From Methylotenera sp. (GTDB lineage Bacteria > Pseudomonadota > Gammaproteobacteria > Burkholderiales > Methylophilaceae), in assembly GCA_030693535.1 (NCBI GenBank), contig JAUYAL010000077.1, positions 62,001 to 126,000 on the forward strand: 64,000 nucleotides of DNA, read 5' to 3'. Position 1 is the stretch's first letter. Every line of letters begins with the position of its first letter. The notes under the pieces were generated by a model. It was not told the origin of the DNA, made no database searches, and was given only the letters and a program-made list of their open reading frames with translations. Below are positions 1-7,872 of the stretch, piece by piece. The translations under genes were made by a program, and so were the position numbers.

Positions 1-258
1 TTGCATAGTGGCAACGACAGTACCAGCTCTGTTACATCTTTAGGCCGCCAAGTGCTAGTGATTACGCACTTGCCACAAGTGGCTGCATTAGGGTCACATC
101 ACTTACGTGTTAGTAAAGCCTTAGTAGGAGAACAGACACTGAGTACAATTGCAACGTTAAGTGCGGATGATCGTGTGCATGAAGTGGCGCGAATGCTTGG
201 CGGTATTGAAATTACCGAGACAACCCGACAACATGCCAAGGAAATGTTGGCTAGGTGA
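1..258 (+). CDS. recN: DNA repair protein RecN, C-terminal fragment
   Basis: This is the last part of RecN, the SMC-like ATPase used in double-strand break repair. The gene is cut by the window edge, so the first base is not its start. The segment VLVITHLPQVAALGSHH is the Walker B-proximal D-loop/H-loop region, and the downstream residues up to EMLAR match the usual RecN C-terminus. The residues before GRQVLVITH (roughly the first 14) look less like RecN than the rest, which may be divergence or a small indel near the edge. In related genomes recN lies near envelope or fur/bamE genes, as here. Confidence 0.88.
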   Translation: MHSGNDSTSSVTSLGRQVLVITHLPQVAALGSHHLRVSKALVGEQTLSTIATLSADDRVHEVARMLGGIEITETTRQHAKEMLAR

Positions 259-311
259 AATTTAGCAATGCTAACTTCCAGAAATTTTAATTCTCTTTAA
301 AAAAGGATGTA

Positions 312-1439
312 ATGTCAGCCGCCAGTTTTCATGTTGACTTGGATGAGCAGGGTCGTAAACATTTGCGACTTGTCGGGCAGTGGTCGCTTCGTGCGCTGGA
401 AAATGATTTTGCACAACTGCAACAGATTCTTACCCCGTTTTTTTCTGACCCTTTCGTTCATTGGGATTTGCAAGGTGTAGAGCAAATCGACACAGCTGGA
501 GCTGCGATATTGTGGGAGGGATGGGGTGAGAAGTTGGATAGCAACATCACACTAAAACCTGAACATGTTGGAATTTTTTCAATGTTAGGCCAACTTAACC
601 ATCCAACAGAAACCAAAGTCGCCTTTAAATTACACAATACGCTCAGTGAGATTGTCGCTCGGTTGGGAAAGGCGTTCTTAAATTTTACTTCTCATCTCGT
701 GGATTTCGTTCAGTTGCTTGGCTTGTTAGCGCTGGAGTTCATTTATCTAATTAAGCACCCCAAAGATATTCCATGGCGCGAATTATCAGCTAACGTCTAT
801 AAAAGTGGCGTCATGGCGTTACCCATCAGTGCATTGCTAGGCTTTATGATAGGTGTGGCGATGGGTTATTTGATGTCCAAACAGTTGCGAGTTTTTGGCG
901 CAGATATTTTTATTGTGAATATTCTGGGTTTGGGAATTATCCGTGAACTTGGCCCCATGTTGATGGCAGTATTAATAGCGGGTCGCTCAGGTTCGGCAAT
1001 GACGGCACAAATTGGTGTGATGCGTGTGACTGAAGAGATTGACGCGCTTACTACTATGGGCATTTCAAAAATTCTAAGAATTATCATGCCTAAAGTGATA
1101 GGGTTGACTTTAGTTGCACCGTTTCTGGTGCTTTGGACTTCATGCTGGGGACTGTTAGGCGGAGCTCTGTCCGCAAATATTGAATTGGGAATTAGCTTCA
1201 GATTCTTTTTTGAGTACTTGCCACAAGTAGTTATGCCAGTAAATTTAACATTAAGTTTGGTTAAAGCCTTGTTATTTGGTTTCGTTGTTACCCTAGTTGC
1301 CTGTCATTTTGGTCTGCGTATTAAGCCTAATACGGAAAGTTTAAGCGCTAGCACAACATCTTCGGTGGTGGCTTCGATTACAGGCGTCATATTAATTGAT
1401 GCTGGATTTGCCATTCTTACTAGTGGTATTGGCGTATGA
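312..1439 (+). CDS. mlaE: MlaE-type ABC transporter permease with fused N-terminal STAS domain
   Basis: The product is the inner-membrane permease of a Mla-type system that moves phospholipids between the inner and outer membranes. Residues about 1-115 form a STAS-like domain (around VHWDLQGVEQIDTAGAAI), the role filled by the separate MlaB protein in E. coli. Residues about 130-375 are the MlaE permease, with the conserved block around LGPMLMAVLIAGRSGSAMTA and MRVTEEIDAL. The ATG follows an AAAGGA ribosome site. At 375 residues it is longer than E. coli MlaE (about 260), which the fusion explains. The next gene overlaps it by 4 bases (ATGA), so the two are translationally coupled. Confidence 0.93.
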   Translation: MSAASFHVDLDEQGRKHLRLVGQWSLRALENDFAQLQQILTPFFSDPFVHWDLQGVEQIDTAGAAILWEGWGEKLDSNITLKPEHVGIFSMLGQLNHPTETKVAFKLHNTLSEIVARLGKAFLNFTSHLVDFVQLLGLLALEFIYLIKHPKDIPWRELSANVYKSGVMALPISALLGFMIGVAMGYLMSKQLRVFGADIFIVNILGLGIIRELGPMLMAVLIAGRSGSAMTAQIGVMRVTEEIDALTTMGISKILRIIMPKVIGLTLVAPFLVLWTSCWGLLGGALSANIELGISFRFFFEYLPQVVMPVNLTLSLVKALLFGFVVTLVACHFGLRIKPNTESLSASTTSSVVASITGVILIDAGFAILTSGIGV

Positions 1440-2203
1440 CCGAAACAAAAGCCGTAATCTGTGAAGTTCGCAACTTAGCTACTCAATATGACGATGTCGT
1501 GATTCACGATAATCTAAATCTAAAGATTTATGCGGGTGAAGTTATCGCGCTTGTAGGCGGATCTGGCAGTGGTAAAACTACGTTGCTCAGACATATTGTC
1601 GGCCTAACAGAGCCTAGTCGCGGTGAAGTGTTGTTATTTGGTGAAAACTTACACAGACTTGAGCGTATCAAAAAGCAGCGATTGATGAATCGATTTGGTA
1701 TGTTGTTTCAGCAAGGGGCATTATTTTCAGCGCTTTCTGTGTACGACAATATAGCCTTTCCTTTACGTGAACTTAAGCAATTTAATGAATCGACTATTCG
1801 TAAATTGGTGATGCACAAATTGTCACTAGTTGAGTTAGAGCCTCAGCATGCTAAACTTCTACCAGCTCAACTTTCTGGCGGAATGGTTAAGCGCGTAGGG
1901 CTGGCCCGAGCCTTAGCGCTGGAACCGGAGTTGCTAGTGCTTGATGAGCCAACAGCGGGACTAGATCCTGACCGTAGTGAGAAATTTGTTACGCTGATTA
2001 AGCAGATTAAACAAGCGCTTGGTTTGACCGTATTGTTTGTAACACATGATTTGGATACGCTTGTTTCTTTGACTGATCGAGTTGCCGTTTTGGCAGACAA
2101 ACAAATTGTTGTGGCTTGTTCACTATTAGAATTAGCCGATGTGGCGCATCCTTTTGTGCGTAATTTTTTTCAGGGTGTCAGTACCCGTTTAATGAGAGCT
2201 TAG
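1436..2203 (+). CDS. mlaF: MlaF-type ABC transporter ATP-binding protein
   Basis: This is the cytoplasmic ATPase that powers the Mla-type lipid transporter. The Walker A motif GGSGSGKTT lies at residues 41-49, the ABC signature is LSGGMVKR, and Walker B with D-loop is LLVLDEPTAGLDP. An H-loop histidine follows in FVTHDLDTL. At 255 residues it is close to the usual length (about 270). The start codon overlaps the mlaE stop (ATGA), and the MCE-protein gene begins three bases after its own stop, so all three should be in one transcript. Confidence 0.95.
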   Translation: MTETKAVICEVRNLATQYDDVVIHDNLNLKIYAGEVIALVGGSGSGKTTLLRHIVGLTEPSRGEVLLFGENLHRLERIKKQRLMNRFGMLFQQGALFSALSVYDNIAFPLRELKQFNESTIRKLVMHKLSLVELEPQHAKLLPAQLSGGMVKRVGLARALALEPELLVLDEPTAGLDPDRSEKFVTLIKQIKQALGLTVLFVTHDLDTLVSLTDRVAVLADKQIVVACSLLELADVAHPFVRNFFQGVSTRLMRA

Positions 2204-2206
2204 CTT

Positions 2207-3157
2207 ATGGAAAATAAAGCACATGCCATTACGGTTGGTTTATTTATAATATTACTGAGTTTTATGCTATTAGTATCATTTTGGTGGTTGAGCGGCTCAC
2301 GCGAGACGCTAAGTGAGTACACTATCATATCCAATATGCCAGTGACAGGCTTAAGTGCAGAATCCACAGTTAAATTTAGAGGTGTTGACGTAGGTAAGGT
2401 CACGCGAATTACGCTAGATCCTAAATCCAAAATCAGAATATTGGTGGATATTGAGGTACCACAAAGTCTTCAGCTAAGTAAAGGAAGTTATGCCGAACTT
2501 AAAATGCAAGGCGTGACTGGCCTAGCTTTTATTGATTTAAATGATTTGAGTGTGACGGCTCCAAAATTGAATGCTGGTGATTATATTGCCATGCAAGCTT
2601 CTATGTTAGATAAACTTATTGAAAAAGGTCCTATGCTGGTTTCGCAGATAGAGACACTACTACAAACAAGTAATAGAGCGCTAGCAACTTCAAACCAGTT
2701 TATCAGCAAATTAAATGGCGATGACCTCAATAAAAGTCTAGCCAATATAGCGCAAGCTTCACAGCAACTCATGCCGTTAATTAACAATGCAAATCAGGCA
2801 CTGAGCCAGGTTTCTAGCATAGCTTCTGACGAAAATCAGACGCAATTGCTACAAACACTGAGTAGTGTGCAAAAAACAGCAGATAGTTTTCAACCATTAG
2901 TGACCGAGCTTGATGGAACTGCTAAAGAATATCGAGCGCTAGCGCGTGATTTAAAAGCGGATAGTAGTCATTTGCTAAGTACACTTGAGAATGAAACGTT
3001 ACCTAAAATTCATTACCTTACCAACAATGTTAATCATGGTGTGAATCAGATGGGAAAAGTGTTGGAATTGCTGGAAGAAAATCCGCAAAGTCTAATTTTT
3101 GGTAATCCTGAGATTAAACCTGGTCCAGGGGAAGAGGGATTTACAGAACAACCGTAA
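2207..3157 (+). CDS. mlaD: MlaD-like MCE-domain protein, membrane anchored
   Basis: This MCE-family protein is the periplasmic lipid-binding ring subunit of the transporter. A single membrane anchor lies at about residues 8-28 (AITVGLFIILLSFMLLVSFWW). The MCE domain follows at about residues 38-115, with VTGLSAESTVKFRGVDVGKV as the typical opening. The remaining 200 residues are Gln/Asn/Ser-rich and predicted helical from their pattern. At 316 residues it is much longer than E. coli MlaD (183) and resembles the long single-MCE proteins of betaproteobacteria. No mlaC gene follows; an auxiliary lipoprotein gene occupies that position. Confidence 0.9.
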   Translation: MENKAHAITVGLFIILLSFMLLVSFWWLSGSRETLSEYTIISNMPVTGLSAESTVKFRGVDVGKVTRITLDPKSKIRILVDIEVPQSLQLSKGSYAELKMQGVTGLAFIDLNDLSVTAPKLNAGDYIAMQASMLDKLIEKGPMLVSQIETLLQTSNRALATSNQFISKLNGDDLNKSLANIAQASQQLMPLINNANQALSQVSSIASDENQTQLLQTLSSVQKTADSFQPLVTELDGTAKEYRALARDLKADSSHLLSTLENETLPKIHYLTNNVNHGVNQMGKVLELLEENPQSLIFGNPEIKPGPGEEGFTEQP

Positions 3158-3191
3158 AGTTGCAATAGCTAAAAATATATGGGTGAAGTAT

Positions 3192-3782
3192 ATGAATAAT
3201 AGATTGACGCGAAACGTAATGATGATAGGCCTTATTCTGACACTTTGTGGATGCGTTGGCGTTGGTAAAGGTAATTCATCTAATGCGGTGTATGATTTTG
3301 GTTTTACTATAGATAAATCAAGCTTAACATCTGTTGTGTCGGTGCAAGATATTGGTAGCAAAGTGCCGCTGGATAATAGACATATACGCTACCGTTTAGC
3401 TTATGATAATGTAGCGAGGGTTTATTTTTATGCTGACAGTCACTGGTCAACAACCCCAGCGGAGTTGCTCACACAAAAGCTTAAAGAGATTGCAGCTAAG
3501 CCAACTCAAGGAAATTGCAGCTTGCAAATTGAATTAGAAGTTTTTGATCATGTGTTTGATACCAAGCTAGAAAGCAAAGGTGTTGCACTACTGATGGCGA
3601 CACTGATGCAAAAAAAAACCAGAACAGTGATTGCTAGTCAACTATTTAAAGAAGAGGTGACTGCAAATGCTGCTGATGCCAGAGGTGGTGTAGCGGCTCT
3701 CAGTCAGGCGGGCTTGCAAGCGATTAACAATATCATTATATGGTCTAACCAGCAGGCGCAATCATCAGGATTGTGTTTGTAG
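3192..3782 (+). CDS. ABC-type transport auxiliary lipoprotein
   Basis: The predicted product is a lipoprotein of the ABC transport auxiliary component type (the PqiC/DUF330-like group), expected to work at the outer membrane with the MCE transporter. I chose the ATG that gives an N-terminus beginning MNNRLTRNVMMIGLILTLCG, with a lipobox around LTLCGC and acylation at the second Cys of that stretch. An upstream in-frame start would place 31 unlikely residues before the signal peptide and overlap mlaD. The mature part carries an LAYDNVARVYFYADSHW segment typical of the family. It is the last gene of the Mla-type operon. The family assignment is by pattern, so the exact subfamily is uncertain. 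Confidence 0.78.
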   Translation: MNNRLTRNVMMIGLILTLCGCVGVGKGNSSNAVYDFGFTIDKSSLTSVVSVQDIGSKVPLDNRHIRYRLAYDNVARVYFYADSHWSTTPAELLTQKLKEIAAKPTQGNCSLQIELEVFDHVFDTKLESKGVALLMATLMQKKTRTVIASQLFKEEVTANAADARGGVAALSQAGLQAINNIIIWSNQQAQSSGLCL

Positions 3783-3960
3783 GGTACTGTTAAAAATTCG
3801 AGTTGCTTGGCAAAACAAGGTGTGAGTAAAAAGATTATGACGACGCATATATTTCATATGTAAGGAATAATTTTTTCTGATCAACGCAGTGTGGCGACAG
3901 AAATTGGATTTATAGAAGTGCCCTCTAAAATTAGTAGTTAGATTACTAGCTAAAAACGAG

Positions 3961-5547
3961 TCAATCAATTAGACCTTTATTTGCAATCTGCCAGCTTCTT
4001 CTTTTGGCGTATTTGTGACGCGCTTGTAATCGCAGGTCGGTAAGAATAATTTCTAGAGTCTCACCAAGCACCATAACAATAGCCAGTATTGGAATGACTA
4101 GCATCAGACCCGCAATGCCAGCAATTGCTTCGCCAACCATAAACATTAATAGCGTGAGTAAAGGATGGATACGTAGGCTTTTACCTACAATTATCGGTAA
4201 AAATATGAAGTCATCCAGTATGCGCACTAGTGCAAACAAAGCTAAGATGCTGTAGATGACATTCAAATTATTAGGTATGTCAGTAGAAGTCACTATGATG
4301 ACAATACCGCAGCCTAATAGCGGCCCAAGGTAAGGAATCCAAGCCAATATAGCAGCAATGATCCCTAGTAAAAGCGGGTTAGAAACGCCAAGCAACAATA
4401 GACCAAGTGTTATGATGCAGGTGTCTATTATTGTGATTCTAATAAGACCAACAAAATAAAGTTTTGCTGTTTTATCTAATGCATGAATCAAATACAGTGT
4501 TTTCTCAAAGAAAGCATTCGGTACCGCGCTACCCACCATTTTTCTAAGTTCTGCACCATCTTTGAGCAAGAAGAACGTCATTAGTGGCGCCAGCAAAAGT
4601 GATGGTAGCCATGCCGATACAGTCATTACGATATTACCTAAGTGCTTCTCAGAAAAGTGTTCAATAAAGTCCGTAAATTCCAAATAAACAGCATTGCCAA
4701 AATTAGCATTTCTCAAAAATGTAAAATGGTTTTGAAGTGCATGGAGCAGGTTTTGTAATAGTGTGGCTCCGCCAGAAAGATACTGACTTAAATGATTTTG
4801 CCAATTATCCATATTGGAAATAGCCAGCGGATAAAATAGTGTGACTAGCAGTCCGAATACAAGTAGAAATGCACTACTGAGACCAATGGCAGCTAATGTT
4901 CTGCTTGTGCCGGCTAAAATTAAACGTCTACTAATAGGCGAAAGTAGATAATATAAAATGAGTGCAAGCAGAAATGGAACGACTAACCATAGCAATTTTT
5001 TAAATATAAAGATAAGTAGGCAAGTAATACCAATGATTCCCATCCAGGTAATGGGGCCTGGTGAGGTTTTTGTTTCAATGTTACTTAATTGGCTATTTTT
5101 TTCAATTTCTAATGGTTGATTGGCTACTCTTAAGCTGCAATGCAGGCTAATTTTTTCAGCAATTTCAGGATGCGTTTGTAACAAATGCAGAAAGTCTTCT
5201 CTAAATAATACTGCTAGTAAACATTCTGATTCAGCCTTAGCTTGGGCAATACGAGGGGCATCCTCTAATAAGGCGCGCTCACCAAAAAATTGCCCAACTT
5301 CAAGTTCTGCTATTGCTTTTTGAAAACCATCTCGGTGGATACCTACTTTGCCAGATAAAACAAAATAGATGGCTTGCCCTTCTTCATTTTGGTCGAAGAT
5401 AATCTCTTCACGCAGATAAGTACGCTGGTGCAATAAATCACTTAAGGCGAATAACTCATGACGGCTTAGGTCATGAAATAGCGGTACACTTCTCAAATCT
5501 TTAATGTGAGAAGGTTCTGAGTGAAGATTCAAATAACGCATTGGCAT
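3961..5547 (-). CDS. AI-2E/PerM-family permease with N-terminal cyclic-nucleotide-binding domain
   Basis: Residues about 18-135 form a CRP-like cyclic-nucleotide-binding domain. Its phosphate-binding cassette is recognisable as FFGERALLEDAPRIAQAKA, including the FGE-x-AL and R-x-A positions. Residues about 165-515 are a polytopic membrane region of the AI-2E transporter (PerM/YdiK) family, with the conserved ILAWIPYLGPLLG loop. Family permeases normally have about 350 residues and no ligand domain, so the extra 160 N-terminal residues are a genuine fusion. The substrate is unknown; some relatives export AI-2 and others act in ion antiport. The gene stands alone on the minus strand. The cassette suggests gating by a nucleotide or another small ligand (inference). 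Confidence 0.85.
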   Translation of the reverse strand: MPMRYLNLHSEPSHIKDLRSVPLFHDLSRHELFALSDLLHQRTYLREEIIFDQNEEGQAIYFVLSGKVGIHRDGFQKAIAELEVGQFFGERALLEDAPRIAQAKAESECLLAVLFREDFLHLLQTHPEIAEKISLHCSLRVANQPLEIEKNSQLSNIETKTSPGPITWMGIIGITCLLIFIFKKLLWLVVPFLLALILYYLLSPISRRLILAGTSRTLAAIGLSSAFLLVFGLLVTLFYPLAISNMDNWQNHLSQYLSGGATLLQNLLHALQNHFTFLRNANFGNAVYLEFTDFIEHFSEKHLGNIVMTVSAWLPSLLLAPLMTFFLLKDGAELRKMVGSAVPNAFFEKTLYLIHALDKTAKLYFVGLIRITIIDTCIITLGLLLLGVSNPLLLGIIAAILAWIPYLGPLLGCGIVIIVTSTDIPNNLNVIYSILALFALVRILDDFIFLPIIVGKSLRIHPLLTLLMFMVGEAIAGIAGLMLVIPILAIVMVLGETLEIILTDLRLQARHKYAKRRSWQIANKGLID

Positions 5548-5608
5548 AATGGCGTTTGATGTTATTGGGTTTTAATTGTTAATATCTTAACAGTTGTAAG
5601 CGTCAATA

Positions 5609-7870
5609 TTAATTTTTAAATTTACGAACTAAATTTTTTATACCCTTACGACCAAACTTACGTTTAAAGGCTACTTTAAAGTCGTATAAGTAGAATTTAA
5701 GTTTTACTTCAAAATTAAATTCTCTACCTGTATTCTTGAGGTATAAACCTATGAAAATCTCACGATTTACCCAGTCAAGCTTATTACAAATGCGCGCAAG
5801 ATCTGAATAGCGCTCATTGAAAGGCGATGGATAAGTATGGAAGCGAGCACGCGCAGTGTCAATAAGTGAAAAATGTAACTGTTTTTTTTCTTGCAATTGC
5901 ACGAGCACATTGCCACCAGATAAATCTCGGAAATATGAACCAGATTGGTGCATGTGAAACAAAAAGCGGGCAAGTTGCTCATAGGTTTCTTCTGCGCTGA
6001 TTAAGCAGTTCTTATCAACAAAGTAAAACTCTTTATTGCCTTTGGAAAAATGTATGAACATTTCGCCGACTGAGCAATCTGCTTTTACGTAGTCACAGAT
6101 ATAAAAGTTTTGCTTTAGTGTGGTGTCATTTTCTTTTTCAAAAAATGCGACAGGATGTGCCGTATTCACGCCTCTCCGCAACAACTCAACAGCACCATTC
6201 CAACTCCGCTTTGCTTTGCTGGGCTTGAATCTATCTAGCAATGCTTTGTGAGGATACATTTTGACAGGCTGTTTAACTGTCACTTGATTTTCTGGGTTGC
6301 GTGGGTCTGGCAATGCCCAAATGGCGTTACGTGCATGCCGTAATGATACATTTTTTTGCGGGCTAGTTAGGCTGTCAGGATGCAGCTCTTTGCTGATGAT
6401 TAAGGCTTCTTCAACACTTTTTGCCAGTACTAATCCAAACCAGCCATCTTGAAGGAAAGGGTAGTATTGCATGTTTTTAATATGCGCATGTATCGCCAAG
6501 TCTTTGGCTAATGCTAATAGACTTTTGCTGTTGATTGAGTAGCCTTTTGGCCAGCAGATATAAATCGGTGATTCACTGATATGGTTGACGGTGACATCAA
6601 ATTTATTACCATCTCTGTCAATGATGTCGGCCTGTAGCAAAGTGGAAGCATCATAAAAATCAGATAAAAATGCTATTTTTCCGTTAATTGTCCATAGGGC
6701 ATGCACCTCATGCATGGCGGTTTGGAAATGATGAATTTCTAAGCCATTTGTAGTAGCAAGTGCGTTTATGTATTGTGAGCCTTGCAACAGGCTGGCGACC
6801 GTTTTGAAAGCTTTAAAACTGGCATGACGCCTAAAATTTTGCAATTGCCCATCTACATTTGCATAGTGCGACACTCGTTCTAATGCTGGATATTCTGCAT
6901 CACTTAAACCGTCGTCGATTAATCCTTCTCGATGACAAATCAGCGCACCCCAAAACACTTGGTCAAGTACGCCTGAAGCCGCAGTCAGTATCATGTAGCG
7001 CGCGGTATAGTCAGCCTGCTTCTGCTCGCCATCTTTAAGCAGGCGCTCTATGCGATAAATAGCCCAAAATGCGACAGGAGAAATAAAATGGTTTACACCA
7101 AAGTCAGTGCCAATTTTTTTTAATAAGCGTGCTTTTTTAATTAAGTTAAATTTTAAGATTGTTGCCCAGCGATATTTGAAGACTCGGTGATCAAAACGCT
7201 CAGGCTCTGACACTCGCTCTGAAAATAAATTATTGGTATGTACATCAGGCAACTGTTTTTTTGCCTGAAGCATGCTCAGCACGCCAATATTATAAATCGG
7301 TTCAAAATCAGTCACGTTTGGACCAGCAAGTAAAATATTACGCTGTTTTGCTGCAATAAAAGCAATTTCCCAAGCGCGTAAAAAACCTTGCATGGTGTAG
7401 CCTGCCCAGCGCTTGCGGTTAATGGTGGCGCCGATTTCAATACGTGATATATCGGCACCAAAACGTGTTAGCGTTGCTTCAATGAAAGCCTGCCATCTAT
7501 TTTGTTCGTCCACATTCTCCATATTTCTTGCCGCGTTAAAGGGCTGAACGATGTGCAGGGTTACATTAAACTTTTCTGAGATTAGTTGTGTTAAAAAACG
7601 AGCATTAAAATGCTCTAAATCACCGTAGGTAAAGTCAAGTCTGACCTCTTTAATGTTAAGTTCACGTAGTTGTGTGATGACATAGTCATCCATGCTTGCA
7701 TCTTTAGAAGAGGCAACACATATGCCAATAAAGTTTTCTGGAATATGATGGTTTGCAGGAGGTAAATGCCCATGCCTGATGTAAAATCTCCCACTAAATA
7801 TATACGCTAAGCCTTTGCGGATAATCGTGCCAGTAAGCATACTAGGCTGGTTTGCAGAAATAGGTGTCAT
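5609..7870 (-). CDS. Fusion of glycoside-hydrolase-like barrel and Kdo/WaaP-type kinase domain
   Basis: The first 330 or so residues look like a TIM-barrel glycoside hydrolase (GH39/GH5-like pattern), for example IKEVRLDFTYGDLEHFNARF and ISRIEIGATINRKRW. The last 200 resemble lipopolysaccharide kinases of the Kdo kinase/WaaP/InaA group. RDLSGGNVL matches the catalytic-loop Asp/Asn and LIDTARARF the metal-binding DFG-equivalent. A middle region of about 200 residues is unassigned. There is no signal peptide, so the protein is probably cytoplasmic. It starts 2 bases after the stop of the LTA-synthase-like gene, so the two should be co-transcribed. A role in decorating LPS or another surface glycan is inference; the barrel could be non-catalytic. 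Confidence 0.75.
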   Translation of the reverse strand: MTPISANQPSMLTGTIIRKGLAYIFSGRFYIRHGHLPPANHHIPENFIGICVASSKDASMDDYVITQLRELNIKEVRLDFTYGDLEHFNARFLTQLISEKFNVTLHIVQPFNAARNMENVDEQNRWQAFIEATLTRFGADISRIEIGATINRKRWAGYTMQGFLRAWEIAFIAAKQRNILLAGPNVTDFEPIYNIGVLSMLQAKKQLPDVHTNNLFSERVSEPERFDHRVFKYRWATILKFNLIKKARLLKKIGTDFGVNHFISPVAFWAIYRIERLLKDGEQKQADYTARYMILTAASGVLDQVFWGALICHREGLIDDGLSDAEYPALERVSHYANVDGQLQNFRRHASFKAFKTVASLLQGSQYINALATTNGLEIHHFQTAMHEVHALWTINGKIAFLSDFYDASTLLQADIIDRDGNKFDVTVNHISESPIYICWPKGYSINSKSLLALAKDLAIHAHIKNMQYYPFLQDGWFGLVLAKSVEEALIISKELHPDSLTSPQKNVSLRHARNAIWALPDPRNPENQVTVKQPVKMYPHKALLDRFKPSKAKRSWNGAVELLRRGVNTAHPVAFFEKENDTTLKQNFYICDYVKADCSVGEMFIHFSKGNKEFYFVDKNCLISAEETYEQLARFLFHMHQSGSYFRDLSGGNVLVQLQEKKQLHFSLIDTARARFHTYPSPFNERYSDLARICNKLDWVNREIFIGLYLKNTGREFNFEVKLKFYLYDFKVAFKRKFGRKGIKNLVRKFKN

Positions 7871-7872
7871 GA

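Noticed and set aside
1..60. A frameshift at the start of the recN fragment
   Set aside because: The first residues match RecN poorly in this frame, and an adjacent frame looks slightly similar, but too little sequence is visible to decide.
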